Shown in pieces: positions 35,956-44,960 of a stretch of DNA of 64,000 nucleotides. The DNA lies in assembly GCF_024218795.1 (NCBI RefSeq), contig NZ_CP100400.1, forward strand, positions 1,426,001-1,490,000, given 5' to 3'. The first letter of the stretch is position 1; every line of letters begins with the position of its first letter. Origin of the DNA: Halorussus aquaticus (GTDB lineage Archaea > Halobacteriota > Halobacteria > Halobacteriales > Haladaptataceae). Position numbers and translations under genes: made by a program. A model generated the notes under the pieces. The model was not told the origin of the DNA. It made no database searches and worked only from the letters and a program-made list of their open reading frames with translations.

Positions 35956-36552
35956 CTACTCGCTTCTCCACAGCCACCACCCGAGCGCCGCGACGCCGAC
36001 GCCCAGCAGCACGCCCGGTCCGACCGGCACGACCGCCTCGTCCGGAACGACGCCAGAGACCGCGAGCGATAGCGACACCGCCGCTCCGATGGGGAGGGAA
36101 CCGGCGAGCAGTCCCGCACCCGCCCGCGGTTCGACTCCGGCCCGCAGCAGTCCGAGACCGAACGTCGTCGCGCCGACCAGCGCGAGCGAGTACGCCCACA
36201 CCGAGACGGTCCACCCCGCGAGAATCTCCCCGACGACGTAGGCGGTGGACCCCGCGAGCGCGCCGAGGAGTCCCGCGCCGAAGACGGCGAACCCCGCGGT
36301 CGCGAGCAGGCCCCACGCCGGTCTGGTTCGGGCGCGGTACCCCGCGAGACCCGCGCCCATCAGCGCGAGCGCCAGCGGTGTGAGCGCGTCCAGCGTCCCG
36401 TACCAGAGCAGGGAGGTGACGCCCCGGTCCGCCGCGAACGTCAGCACCACCAGCGCCGCCCAGAGCAGACCGCCCGCGACGCCCGCGACACCGGCAGTTC
36501 CGGCGTGGCGCGGGTTCGTCTCCGTCCTCGTCCCTGACCCCGACCGTGACAC
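35956..36552 (-). CDS. Polytopic membrane protein
   Basis: 198 residues from a GTG. After a short polar N-terminus (VSRSGSGTRTETNPRHAG) there are six or so hydrophobic spans, Gly/Ala/Leu-rich (LLWAALVVLTFAA, WGLLATAGFAVFGAGLLGAL). No conserved charged residues suggest transport. It starts 4 nt after the stop of the frameshifted DUF1028 gene, so the two formed one operon. The upstream open frame belongs to the other gene in the wrong phase and is ignored. No family recognised. Confidence 0.7.
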   Translation of the reverse strand: MSRSGSGTRTETNPRHAGTAGVAGVAGGLLWAALVVLTFAADRGVTSLLWYGTLDALTPLALALMGAGLAGYRARTRPAWGLLATAGFAVFGAGLLGALAGSTAYVVGEILAGWTVSVWAYSLALVGATTFGLGLLRAGVEPRAGAGLLAGSLPIGAAVSLSLAVSGVVPDEAVVPVGPGVLLGVGVAALGWWLWRSE

Positions 36553-36556
36553 GGGT

Positions 36557-37325
36557 CTACTCGGCCGCGTCCCCGTCGTCAGCGGCCTCCACCTCGTCGT
36601 CTTCGTAGGCCTCCTCGTAGCGCTCGACCGCCATCTCGAAGCCCTCCTCGGCGAGTTCGAAGGTCTCGCGCAGGTCCGCGATGGGGGTCTCGGTCGCGTC
36701 CACGCGGAGGTCGTCGTAGTACGGTTCCATCTCGCGGTCCTCGGTGGTCTCCACGAGCAGGGCCGCGCTCTGGACGTGGAGCTCCTCGCGCTTGTCCCCG
36801 CCCTCGGCGTGGCCCGCTTCGAGGGCGTCCACGAGTCGCTCCGCGAGGGGTGCGTCGGGGTCGTCTCGCGTCTCCGCGCTCGACGTTTTCGCGCCGCGAG
36901 GCGGCGCTCGCCTCGTAGGCGTCGGCGACCGCTTCGACGACGGATTCGCCGGTCAGCAGGTTCCCGGCGACGGTGTAGTTCTCCCCCTCGACGTGACCGT
37001 ACCAGTCCTTGCACTCCTCGCCCGAGAAGGCGAAGGTGCTCTCGGCATCGACTCCGTGGAGTTGGCGCTGGGGCGCGCCCTCGTCGGCGTTGAGCAGGGC
37101 TTGCAGGGCGTCTTCGACGGCGAGACCGTCGTCGAGGTACTCGACGCCCTTCCGGCCGAGTTCGACGTTGACGAGGCTCTGGGTCGCGACCGCACCGCTC
37201 TCGCTGGCGAACGGACAGAGCGTCCCGACCGCGGGCAGACGGGTCGTGACCGCCACGCCGAATCTGGTCTGGTCGTCGCCGTCGTCGTCCTCGTACTCCT
37301 CGCGGACGCAGATGCTGAACGTCAT
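36557..37325 (-). pseudogene. DUF1028 (Ntn-hydrolase-like) gene with a frameshift
   Basis: The N-terminal two thirds (from MTFSICVREEYEDDDGDDQT) match DUF1028: GAVATQSLVNVELGRKGVEY, FAFSGEECKDWYGHVEGENY, and VAGNLLTGESVVEAVADAYE. The frame then shifts near 36885-36905, and the remaining conserved end (APLAERLVDALEAGHAEGGD, LHVQSAALLVETTED) continues in another phase to 36557. Joined, the two halves make a normal-length DUF1028 protein. The family has an Ntn-hydrolase fold and unknown substrates. A TTTT run (36886-36889) is close to the break. Either a true frameshift or a sequence error is possible. Confidence 0.75.
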
Positions 37326-37456
37326 ACTCCGACGGAGAACGCGACGCGGCAAAAAGTTCGGTCTTGCGGAAGGTCGCGCCGCACCGTCGCACCTGCCGGG
37401 ACCGGACGCCGACCGCGGAAACGTGGCGCGGGTTCTTCGGACCGCTCTCGCGCGCT

Positions 37457-39037
37457 CTACTGGACTTCGACGGTGAAGTCGTTGACCTCGCCGTACTCGC
37501 CCGTGGCCGAGGGACCGGCGAAGTCGTTCCAACTCAGACGGACTCGAACGAGCGTCTGGCCGGTCGGGGCGTCGCTCGGCACGTCCACCGTCGCCGTGTA
37601 GGTGGACGTGTCGTCGCTCACGTTCGACATTATCCGGGTCTCGGTCGCGGTGGACCAGTCCTCGTTCTGGTCCCAGTCCACGTAGACGTTGGCGTAGTGG
37701 CTGTCGTACCCGCCGTCCGAGTAGTCGAGCGAGATGTCGAACGAGCCACCCGGACTGACCGTGATGGGACCCGCGCAGGTGAAGTCCTCGTAGGCGTTGT
37801 CGGCCGAACTCTTCGAGAACTGCCCCCCGAATCCCACGGTGTCGATGTTCTCGGCACCGCTCGACCCGGTTCCGGCGGGCCACTTGGTGGCGTCGAGGCA
37901 GTCGCCGCCACCGCCGCCGCCGTCACCGTTGACTGCGGCCTCCACGTCGAGCAGGCCGTACCCCTGCTCGTTGCTGGCGAGACCGATGTCCTCGGCCGTC
38001 TGCTGGAGCGTGCTTCGGGTCTCGGTGTTGGTCGCGCCGTTAGCCATGAGTTGGGCACCCGCGCCCGAGACGTGGGGGCAAGCCATCGAGGTGCCCGATA
38101 GGGTGTTGTACCCACCGTCGTTGTAGGTCGAGTAGATGCTCCCGCCGGGCGCGGCGAGTTCGACCTCCGGACCGGTCGAGGAGAAACTCGACAGCGAGTC
38201 GTCGCTCTCGGTCGAAGAGACCGCCACGGCGTTGCTGTAGGCGGCGGGATAGCCCACGCAGTCCGAACACGGACCGGAGTTCCCCGCGGACGAGACTACG
38301 AGGACGCCGTTGTTGTACGCGTAATCGACGGCGTCCTTGATGGTGGACGACCCCGAACTCCCGCCGAGGCTCAGACTGGCGACGTCGTAGCCCTGGTTGG
38401 CGGCCCACTCGATGCCCGCCGCGACGTTCGAGAACGACCCGCTCCCGCTGTCGTCCAGCACCTTCCCCGCGTGGAGGGTGGCCTCGGTCGAGACGCCGAC
38501 GACGCCCTCGGAGTTGTTGACCCCGTCGGCGATACCGGCACAGTGGGTACCGTGGCCGTTGCCGTCCTCCCACGACCCCTTGCCGCTGAAGTCCTTGCCG
38601 GTGCCGAGGTTGGCCTGCAGGTCGGGGTGGTCGGAGTCGATGCCCGTGTCGAGGATGGCGATGTCCGCACCGTTGCCGGTCTCGCCGTTGGAGTGGACCA
38701 CGTCGGCGTCCACGCGGTCGATACCCCACGGCAGGGTCTGGGCGTGGGCGTGAACGGTTCCGTTCCGCTCGACGTAGCGCACGCCCTTGCGCCTTTCGAG
38801 CGCCTTCGCGGCCTTCGCCGACGCGCGGATGGTCACGACGTCGAGCGAACCGAACTCCCGGACCACGCCGCCCGCGGCGCTGAGTGCGGCCCTGCGAGCG
38901 TCGTCGCCGCGGAACCCGACGTTGACCTCGACTCTCCCAGTCGCACCGGCGAGACTGGCCACTCCGGTCGCCGCGACCGACCCGCCAGCCATCTTTAGTA
39001 CGTTGCGCCTCGAAACTCCGTTGTCATTCTCTGGCAT
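37457..39037 (-). CDS. Tat-exported subtilisin-like protease with GEVED-type domain
   Basis: 526 residues from MPENDNGVSRRNVLKMAGGS; an alternative start 27 nt earlier precedes the TATA spacing and is rejected. It has a Tat signal, then a propeptide of about 70 residues. The catalytic triad is visible in DIAILDTGIDSDHPDLQ, GHGTHCAGIADG and LSGTSMACPHVSGAG. A Gly-rich linker leads to a C-terminal beta domain ending in GEYGEVNDFTVEVQ, of the GEVED kind. This is a halolysin-type extracellular protease. It is closely related to the next gene but differs in its C-terminal domain. Confidence 0.95.
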   Translation of the reverse strand: MPENDNGVSRRNVLKMAGGSVAATGVASLAGATGRVEVNVGFRGDDARRAALSAAGGVVREFGSLDVVTIRASAKAAKALERRKGVRYVERNGTVHAHAQTLPWGIDRVDADVVHSNGETGNGADIAILDTGIDSDHPDLQANLGTGKDFSGKGSWEDGNGHGTHCAGIADGVNNSEGVVGVSTEATLHAGKVLDDSGSGSFSNVAAGIEWAANQGYDVASLSLGGSSGSSTIKDAVDYAYNNGVLVVSSAGNSGPCSDCVGYPAAYSNAVAVSSTESDDSLSSFSSTGPEVELAAPGGSIYSTYNDGGYNTLSGTSMACPHVSGAGAQLMANGATNTETRSTLQQTAEDIGLASNEQGYGLLDVEAAVNGDGGGGGGDCLDATKWPAGTGSSGAENIDTVGFGGQFSKSSADNAYEDFTCAGPITVSPGGSFDISLDYSDGGYDSHYANVYVDWDQNEDWSTATETRIMSNVSDDTSTYTATVDVPSDAPTGQTLVRVRLSWNDFAGPSATGEYGEVNDFTVEVQ

Positions 39038-39063
39038 GCATAAGATACAAGAGGTTTCTGCCA

Positions 39064-39076
39064 CTTAATAATTTTC
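39064..39076 (-). promoter_or_regulatory. Promoter of the first subtilase gene
   Basis: On the minus strand GAAAATTATTAAG is a strong TATA-like element, 27-39 nt ahead of the start at 39037. It lies in an AT-rich stretch (39060-39100) that also carries the perfect palindrome TTTAATTAAA. Confidence 0.5.
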
Positions 39077-39201
39077 TAGAGTAGATTTAATTAAATTAGG
39101 AATGCAATCTCTCGGTTCAAGTCGCGAATCACGGCGATAGGGGTCGGTTCGTCTAGGGTAGTCCGACGACAGAATTGCGGAAACGATTCGGCGAACGCCG
39201 T

Positions 39202-40935
39202 TCAGGCCGAGACGGTCTCGGTCCGACTGGCGGTGTTGCCCTGCGAGTCCGTGACGGTGACGGTCACGTCGTAGGAACCGCTGCCCTTCTTCTCCTGCAG
39301 TCGGTCCGACCCGGACGCGCTGGAACCGCTGACCGACGTACTCGACGAATCGACCGTCGAAGACTGGGTCAGCGTGAGGTCGACAGCGGCGAGGTCGCCG
39401 TCGGCGTCCGAGACGCTCCAACTGACCTCGAAGCGCGCCCACCCGCCGTTGCTCCGGTTGTTGATGCCGAGCGAGTCGATAGCCGGGCCGCTGTCCCCGC
39501 CCGAACTGCCCGTGGTGAACGTGACGCCGCTCCCGGTGTCGGTGTCGCCGTCGCTGGCGTTCGCGACCGCGCGGAAGTCGTAGTCCGTACCGCCGCTGAG
39601 ACCGGACACGTCCGCGCTGAAGCTCCCGGTCGCCGAGAGGGTCTGGGTACTCGTCGTGCTGTCGAGCGACGTGCCGCTCTCGCCGTACTCGAAGTACACG
39701 TCGGCCGAGGACGCGCCGCCGAGGTCCGTCAGGTCGCCGCTCAGCGTGGCCGACGACGTCCCGACGTTCGAGGCGCTCCCCGTCGATACAGCGACGCTCG
39801 GGTCGCTCCCGCCGCCGCCGAGCGCGGCTTCCACGTCGAGCAGGCCCGACCCGGACTCGTTCGACGCGAGACCGATATCCTCGGCCGTACTCGTCAGCGT
39901 GTCGCGCGCCTCGGAGTTGGACGCGCCGTCGGCCATCAACTGACCGGCCGCGCCCGCGACGTGCGGACAGGCCATCGAGGTGCCCGAGAAGGTGTCGTAG
40001 CCGCCGGGAATCGTCGAGTAGATGCCCCCGCCGGGTGCCGCGATTTCGACCTCCGGACCGGTCGAGGAGAAACTCGACAGGCTGTCGTCGCTGTCGGTGG
40101 ACCCGACCGCGATTACTTCGGAGTAGGCCGCGGGGTAGCCGACGCAGTCCGAACACGGACCGGAGTTGCCCGCCGCCGCGACCACCAGCACGCCGTTCCT
40201 CTGGGCGTACTGCACCGCGTCGTGGAGCGTGGACGACCCGGAACTTCCCCCGAGACTCAGGCTGGCGACGTCCCAGCCTTGGTCGGCGACGTACTCGACG
40301 CCCGCCGCGATGTCCGAGTACGTCCCGCCGCCGCCGGAGTCCAGCACCTTCACGGCGTGGAGCGTGGCCTCGGTCGAGACGCCGACGACGCCCTCGGTGT
40401 TGTCGACCGCGTCGGCGATGCCCGCGCAGTGGGTACCGTGGTCGTTGTCGTCGTCCCACGACTGGTTACAGCCGTTGCACGTGACGAACGCCTCGCCGGT
40501 GCCGAGGTTGTCCTGCAGGTCGGGGTGGTCGGAGTCGATGCCCGTGTCGAGGATGGCGATGTCCGCACCGTTACCGGTGTCGCCGTTGGAGTGGGCCACG
40601 TCGGCGTCCACGCGGTCGATGCCCCACGGCAAGGTCTGGGCCAGCGCGTGCATCCGACCGTTCCGCTCGACGTAGCGGACGTTGGGATTCGATTCGAGCG
40701 CTTTCGCCGCCTGCTGGGGCATGCGGAGCGTCAGCGCGTCGATGGAACTGAACTCCCGGACCGTCTCGTCGGCCTCGGCGAGCGCCATCTGGCGGCCGCG
40801 CTCGGAGGCGAACCCGACGTTGACCTCGACCTGCCCGCTCGCGGTCCCGAGATCCGCCGTCCCCGCCGCCGCGACCGAACTCCCCGCTACCTTCAGGACG
40901 TTGCGCCTCGAAAGTCCGTTGTGATTATCTAGCAT
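39202..40935 (-). CDS. Tat-exported subtilisin-like protease with Fn3-like domain
   Basis: 577 residues from MLDNHNGLSRRNVLKVAGSS, with a Tat signal. The triad is in DIAILDTGIDSDHPDLQ, HGTHCAGIADAV and FSGTSMACPHVAGAA, and the insert CNGCNQSWDDDNDH before the His adds two cysteines absent from the paralogue. C-terminal regions include an Fn3-like or PKD-like repeat (TLSGDLTDLGGASSADVYFE) and a second beta domain with SVSDADGDLAAVDLTLTQ. It lies directly upstream of the other subtilase on the same strand, each with its own promoter. Confidence 0.95.
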   Translation of the reverse strand: MLDNHNGLSRRNVLKVAGSSVAAAGTADLGTASGQVEVNVGFASERGRQMALAEADETVREFSSIDALTLRMPQQAAKALESNPNVRYVERNGRMHALAQTLPWGIDRVDADVAHSNGDTGNGADIAILDTGIDSDHPDLQDNLGTGEAFVTCNGCNQSWDDDNDHGTHCAGIADAVDNTEGVVGVSTEATLHAVKVLDSGGGGTYSDIAAGVEYVADQGWDVASLSLGGSSGSSTLHDAVQYAQRNGVLVVAAAGNSGPCSDCVGYPAAYSEVIAVGSTDSDDSLSSFSSTGPEVEIAAPGGGIYSTIPGGYDTFSGTSMACPHVAGAAGQLMADGASNSEARDTLTSTAEDIGLASNESGSGLLDVEAALGGGGSDPSVAVSTGSASNVGTSSATLSGDLTDLGGASSADVYFEYGESGTSLDSTTSTQTLSATGSFSADVSGLSGGTDYDFRAVANASDGDTDTGSGVTFTTGSSGGDSGPAIDSLGINNRSNGGWARFEVSWSVSDADGDLAAVDLTLTQSSTVDSSSTSVSGSSASGSDRLQEKKGSGSYDVTVTVTDSQGNTASRTETVSA

Positions 40936-40958
40936 CTTCAGGAAACATACGTGGTTCT

Positions 40959-40968
40959 ATGTTAAGTG
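40959..40968 (-). promoter_or_regulatory. Promoter of the second subtilase gene
   Basis: On the minus strand ACTTAACATA lies 24-33 nt ahead of the ATG at 40935. The palindrome ATAATATTAT at about 40984 follows further upstream in the same AT-rich spacer. Confidence 0.45.
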
Positions 40969-41053
40969 TTTCCATAATACGAATAATATTATATGTCCAG
41001 TAGATTATTTTACCTGTCGGGAATCGAGACACGACCGACTCCGTCTGACGTAA

Positions 41054-41062
41054 GAACTATAC
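41054..41062 (+). promoter_or_regulatory. Probable TATA box of sepF
   Basis: GAACTATAC lies about 24-32 nt ahead of the ATG at 41086, so the transcript would be nearly leaderless. Confidence 0.4.
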
Positions 41063-41085
41063 GGTCTCGCTCGGCCCATTCCCCT

Positions 41086-41442
41086 ATGGGCTTCATGAGC
41101 AAAATTCTCGGCGACCGCGACGCACACACCGCCGAGGACTACGTGGAACTCAACCTCGACGATTTCGACACGGCGTCGAGCGACGCCGCGATGCAGGTCC
41201 ACATCGCCGAGATACAGGGCCAGCAGGACGTAATCGCCATCAAGGACGCTATCTACGACGGCGACCTCGTCGTCGCCGACATCACGCGTCTCCGAACCGA
41301 GGACACCACGGTCGAACGCATCACCAACGAACTCCAGCAGGTCGCCCGCGAGGTGGACGGCGACATCGTCCAGAAGGGCGACGACCAGATTCTCGTCACC
41401 CCGACCGGCGTGAAGGTCAGTCGGGAGAAACTCACGCGCTGA
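41086..41442 (+). CDS. sepF: Archaeal cell division protein SepF
   Basis: 118 residues. The N-terminal MGFMSKILGDRDAHTAEDYV has the short membrane-binding start of archaeal SepF. The core strand pattern VQVHIAEIQ-like (MQVHIAEIQGQQDVIAIKDA) and LVVADITRLRTEDTTVERIT matches the FtsZ-binding domain. In haloarchaea SepF anchors FtsZ2-dependent division at mid-cell. An ATG three codons later (MSKIL) is an alternative. The gene stands alone between the subtilases and FAU-1. Confidence 0.92.
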   Translation: MGFMSKILGDRDAHTAEDYVELNLDDFDTASSDAAMQVHIAEIQGQQDVIAIKDAIYDGDLVVADITRLRTEDTTVERITNELQQVAREVDGDIVQKGDDQILVTPTGVKVSREKLTR

Positions 41443-41453
41443 CGCCCCTGCTT

Positions 41454-42902
41454 CTACTGCAACGCCCGCTCTACGCTACTCGCCACGCTCCGCGCCTTCT
41501 CGGCCAGTTCCGCCGAGACGTGTCCGACTTCGACGGCCGCGTCGAGTTCGTCGTCGTCCACGCGCTCGACCGCGCCCTCGGGTGACTTCACCACGTCCAC
41601 GTGGAGGTCCACGTAGCGCGCGGCGTCGGGGAACAGTTCGACCGGGGTGCAGACGTTGACGTACGTTCCTTTCTTCTCGCCGTCCTCGCCCCGGTAGACC
41701 GTGGGGTACCACCACCGACCCTCGCGGAACTTGGTGACCGCCACGTCGCCCGCTTCGCGGGGCGTCCCCAACGCGTCGTAGGTTCCGCGGCCGGACATCT
41801 CGCGCCGGACCGTGGCCTTCCCCTCAGCGGGTTCGAACTCGGTGACCTCGCCCCGGCCGAGCGAGAAGCACCGGCCGTCGGGCTTGCCGTGGCGGATTTC
41901 GAGTCGGTCGCCCTCCGCGGGACCGAACTGTCGGAGCGTCGCGCCCACGGGAAACTCGTCGTCCGCGTCGCCGCTCGCCGCGCCCACGTCCGCCCAGAGG
42001 TCCTCCACGAAATCGACGGCGGTACTGGCCGAGTCGTGGGCGGCCTTCACCCGGTGGTGGCCCGGCATGGTGGTCGTGACGGCCCGGCGCTCGGCGTCCA
42101 CGGCGAACCGGGACTCCCGGCCGAACCAGAGCCACTCCGTCGCCTCGGGCGCGGCGAGTCGCCGCGGGAGGTCGCCCCTGTCGGCGTCCTCCGGCGAGTC
42201 GGGGGCGTCCGCGAGCGCGGCGTCGATGGCCTCGGCCCGAGAGACCGCTTTCCCGAGGGCGTCGTCCATCGCGGTCAGACCCGCGTCCTCGGCGGCGTAC
42301 TCCCAGCGGATGCCCCAGTCGTCGGGCACCTCGGTCGAGAGCATCTCGGTCGTCCGCGCGAGTTCGGTCCGGGTCGCGTCGTCGCCTCGGGCGACCACCT
42401 TGTCGACGCCCTTCGAGAGGCTGACGACGCCGCCGAACGCCTGTATCTCGGTGTCGAGGTCGGGTCGGCGGTCGGCCCACGGCGCGACGGGGTCGCGGAC
42501 TTGCACCCGGACGCGGTCGCCCTCGTCGATTCGGCGGTCGGTCGCCCCGAACGAGAGGTAGCCCTCGCGGTCGCCGAGGTCCACGACAGCGCCGCCGCCG
42601 AGGGTGTCGGTGACGACGGCGTCGAAGACGGCCCCGCGCGGGGTCGGGTCCGACCACCGGAACGTGTCGATGCCGAGGTCGGCGAGGTCGTCTGTGACCG
42701 CCTCGACCGCCTCGGGGTCGCCGACGATCCCCACGCCCTGCCGGTCGTCGGTGGTCTCGACGCTGGCGTCGTACTCCTCGCCGGAGAACGTCGCGTCGAA
42801 GCGCCGCCGGATGGGCGGGGAGGCCTGCACGACGTCGAACGCCTCGCGGAGGCGTTCGGTCAGCGCGGTGGTGTAGATACCGCGAATCCGGACGTTGCTC
42901 AT
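41454..42902 (-). CDS. FAU-1 family ribonuclease / RNA-binding protein
   Basis: 482 residues from MSNVRIRGIYTTALTERLRE. It has an S1-like region (LGDREGYLSFGATDRRIDEG) followed by the RNase E/G-like and DUF402 parts (EATEWLWFGRESRFAVDAER, TMPGHHRVKAAHDSASTAVD, and the C-terminal KKGTYVNVCTPVELFPDAAR). FAU-1 proteins bind AU-rich RNA and process 5S rRNA precursors in some archaea. The start overlaps the DUF7532 stop by 4 nt (ATGA), so the two are translationally coupled. Confidence 0.9.
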   Translation of the reverse strand: MSNVRIRGIYTTALTERLREAFDVVQASPPIRRRFDATFSGEEYDASVETTDDRQGVGIVGDPEAVEAVTDDLADLGIDTFRWSDPTPRGAVFDAVVTDTLGGGAVVDLGDREGYLSFGATDRRIDEGDRVRVQVRDPVAPWADRRPDLDTEIQAFGGVVSLSKGVDKVVARGDDATRTELARTTEMLSTEVPDDWGIRWEYAAEDAGLTAMDDALGKAVSRAEAIDAALADAPDSPEDADRGDLPRRLAAPEATEWLWFGRESRFAVDAERRAVTTTMPGHHRVKAAHDSASTAVDFVEDLWADVGAASGDADDEFPVGATLRQFGPAEGDRLEIRHGKPDGRCFSLGRGEVTEFEPAEGKATVRREMSGRGTYDALGTPREAGDVAVTKFREGRWWYPTVYRGEDGEKKGTYVNVCTPVELFPDAARYVDLHVDVVKSPEGAVERVDDDELDAAVEVGHVSAELAEKARSVASSVERALQ

Positions 42903-43273
42903 AGCTCCTCGCGGGCGGTGGCGAACCGGACTCGCTCGTGAACCGTCGGACCGAGGGTCAACTCGACCACCTCGTCGCTCAGCACTCGGCCGCCCTCGAC
43001 GTAGACGCCCCACGAGTCGAACCGAAGCCACCCGCGAACGTCCTCGCTGTGCGTGAACAGGTCGGCGTACTCGACCGCGTGTTCGGGGTACTCGTCGGTG
43101 CTGTGGGTCAGGTCCATGTCGGAGTAGACGACCTCGCGGTCCTCGAAGAACGACTCCAACTGTTCGGCCGTGCGTTCGGCGTCCGCCGTCGCGGCGTCGG
43201 CCGCCTCTCGAAGCGTCTCCTCGGAGACGCCGGCGTCGCGGAGCGCCCGGCGCACGCGGGGGTCGAGGCTCAT
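42899..43273 (-). CDS. DUF7532-like protein coupled to FAU-1
   Basis: 124 residues from MSLDPRVRRALRDAGVSEET. The core DMDLTHSTDEYPEHAVEYAD and WGVYVEGGRVLSDEVVELTL are of a pattern I associate with haloarchaeal DUF7532. The protein is soluble and acidic with no catalytic motif. Its stop overlaps the FAU-1 start by 4 nt, and this arrangement suggests a shared role in RNA handling (inference). The open frame upstream of the chosen ATG is Pro/Arg-rich and non-coding in look. Confidence 0.85.
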   Translation of the reverse strand: MSLDPRVRRALRDAGVSEETLREAADAATADAERTAEQLESFFEDREVVYSDMDLTHSTDEYPEHAVEYADLFTHSEDVRGWLRFDSWGVYVEGGRVLSDEVVELTLGPTVHERVRFATAREEL

Positions 43274-43352
43274 ACGAGAACGGTCGGGCGGCGGTCCCTT
43301 CGGTGTAGCGATTCGGGCGAGAAGAGACGGTGTCGGTCGCAGTCGTCCGGTC

Positions 43353-43541
43353 TCAGTCGTCGGCGGGCACGGTGCCGGTCCAGTTGGCGTCGGTCGTCGC
43401 GCTCGTCCCTTCGAGTTCGGGCATCTCGCGTTCCTCCTCGGTCGGGTCCTCGGCTTGGGCCGTCTCGTCTGTCGCGTCGTTGTCGTCGGCGCTCGGCGGT
43501 GCTGTGTACAGGATTCCTCGGCTCTCACTTCGGTACGTCAT
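43353..43541 (-). CDS. Short acidic hypothetical protein
   Basis: 62 residues, extremely rich in Asp, Glu and Thr with almost no hydrophobic core (MTYRSESRGILYTAPPSADD at the start). Haloarchaea have many such small acidic proteins, but so short a low-complexity frame could also be spurious. It lies 79 nt upstream of the DUF7532 gene on the same strand. No family is recognised. Confidence 0.4.
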   Translation of the reverse strand: MTYRSESRGILYTAPPSADDNDATDETAQAEDPTEEEREMPELEGTSATTDANWTGTVPADD

Positions 43542-43674
43542 CTTGTTGAACTCTCTGGTCGGTTCAGGGTGTTAAGCGTTCCCCTGCCAGTCTTAATGGT
43601 GTATAATCACAATTAAGGCGTCAAAGGTGAATCGGGAGCCAGATAATTGGTTCTGGAATTCGTAGCCTCCCGCG

Positions 43675-44829
43675 ATGGAAGATGAACGCGACCCGATAGA
43701 AGAAGGTGCGACCGACTCCGCGGACCTCTACGACGTCGCCACGTGGGAGTCCCGGAGTTCGCTCGACAGGATAGCAGGCGGCGTCCACCGCTGGGGTCGC
43801 CGCCTCGGTCGTATCGTCGTCGTTCTGCTCGCGCTGGCCATCCTCGCCGCCCAGTTCGTGCTGACCGGACTGGCGTCCGTCAGGGACCCGATAATCGGCG
43901 CGTTCGTCCTCATGTCGGTCGTCCCGGCGTTCGGACTCGCGGCCTACATCTGGTACGCCGACGTGACGACCTCCGAACCGCTCTCCTTACTGGTCGCCAC
44001 GTTCTTACTGGGCGTGCTGTTCGCCGGGTTCGCGGCCATCATCAACACGCTCGCGGGCGTCGTCACCCTCGTCCCGGTCGTCGGCATGGCGCTGTTCTTC
44101 TATCTGGTCGTCGCGCCGGTCGAGGAGTTCGTGAAGTGGTTGGCCATCCGACTCTACGCCTTCCGGAGCGACCGGTTCGACGCGGTCGTCGACGGCGCGG
44201 TGTACGGCGCGATGGCGGGACTCGGCTTCGCCACCATCGAGAACGCCATCTACATCACCCAGAGCATCACCGACGTGAGCACCATCGGTCAACAGCAGAT
44301 AGCGTCGGCGGGCCAGACCGCCGCGGTTCGCCTGCTGGCCGGGCCGGGTCACGTCATCTACTCGGCGTTCGCGGGCTACTACCTCGGACTCGCCAAGTTC
44401 AACCGCGAGAACGCCGGTCCCATCGTGGTCAAGGGCCTGCTCATCGCCGCGTTCATCCACGCGACCTACAACACGCTGGTCACGTACCTCGAACCGATAC
44501 TCGACCTCTTGGGAATCGGCGTCGCACCCGGACTCGCGTTCATCGGCTTCATCGTGGTGTACGACGGCGTCTTCGGCTACCTGCTCTACCGGAAACTCGC
44601 GCGCTACCGGAACGCCTACCGGCAAATCGACATGGGGACGAGCGTCTCCTTCGAGGACGGCGTCGAACGCGACCGCGCCGACTTCGAGGAGTCGGCCGAC
44701 GGAGTCGGCGACTTCGAGACCTCCGAGGAGACTGCAGAACGTCGGCGCGCCGACCGTGACCGCAGCGACGACGAGTACGCCGAGAGCCGACCCACCGAGC
44801 GACGATACTCCGACGACGACTCCGAGTAG
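43675..44829 (+). CDS. PrsW family intramembrane metalloprotease
   Basis: 384 residues. After a 35-residue polar N-terminus there are about seven membrane spans. The PrsW active-site motifs are all present: EEFVKWLAIRLYA (Glu pair), GLGFATIENAIYI (Glu), GPGHVIYSAFAGYYLG (His) and FIHATYNTLV (His). The last 90 residues are a soluble, strongly charged, Arg/Glu/Asp-rich tail. PrsW-type proteases cleave membrane-bound regulators. It has no obvious substrate gene next to it. Confidence 0.92.
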   Translation: MEDERDPIEEGATDSADLYDVATWESRSSLDRIAGGVHRWGRRLGRIVVVLLALAILAAQFVLTGLASVRDPIIGAFVLMSVVPAFGLAAYIWYADVTTSEPLSLLVATFLLGVLFAGFAAIINTLAGVVTLVPVVGMALFFYLVVAPVEEFVKWLAIRLYAFRSDRFDAVVDGAVYGAMAGLGFATIENAIYITQSITDVSTIGQQQIASAGQTAAVRLLAGPGHVIYSAFAGYYLGLAKFNRENAGPIVVKGLLIAAFIHATYNTLVTYLEPILDLLGIGVAPGLAFIGFIVVYDGVFGYLLYRKLARYRNAYRQIDMGTSVSFEDGVERDRADFEESADGVGDFETSEETAERRRADRDRSDDEYAESRPTERRYSDDDSE

Positions 44830-44960
44830 TCGGGCGAAGACGGGGCGAATCGGCGTCTGTTCTCCGCTTCCGAAACGAGACTCGTTCGACACACAACTGC
44901 GTTCGACCCACTCACACTCGGCGCGCTACGTCGTGGCGCGAGGCGACTACTCGCCAGCGG

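Noticed and set aside
36557..36832. Separate small gene for the C-terminal part of DUF1028
   Set aside because: It is the continuation of the DUF1028 domain in a shifted phase and has no promoter or independent start context.
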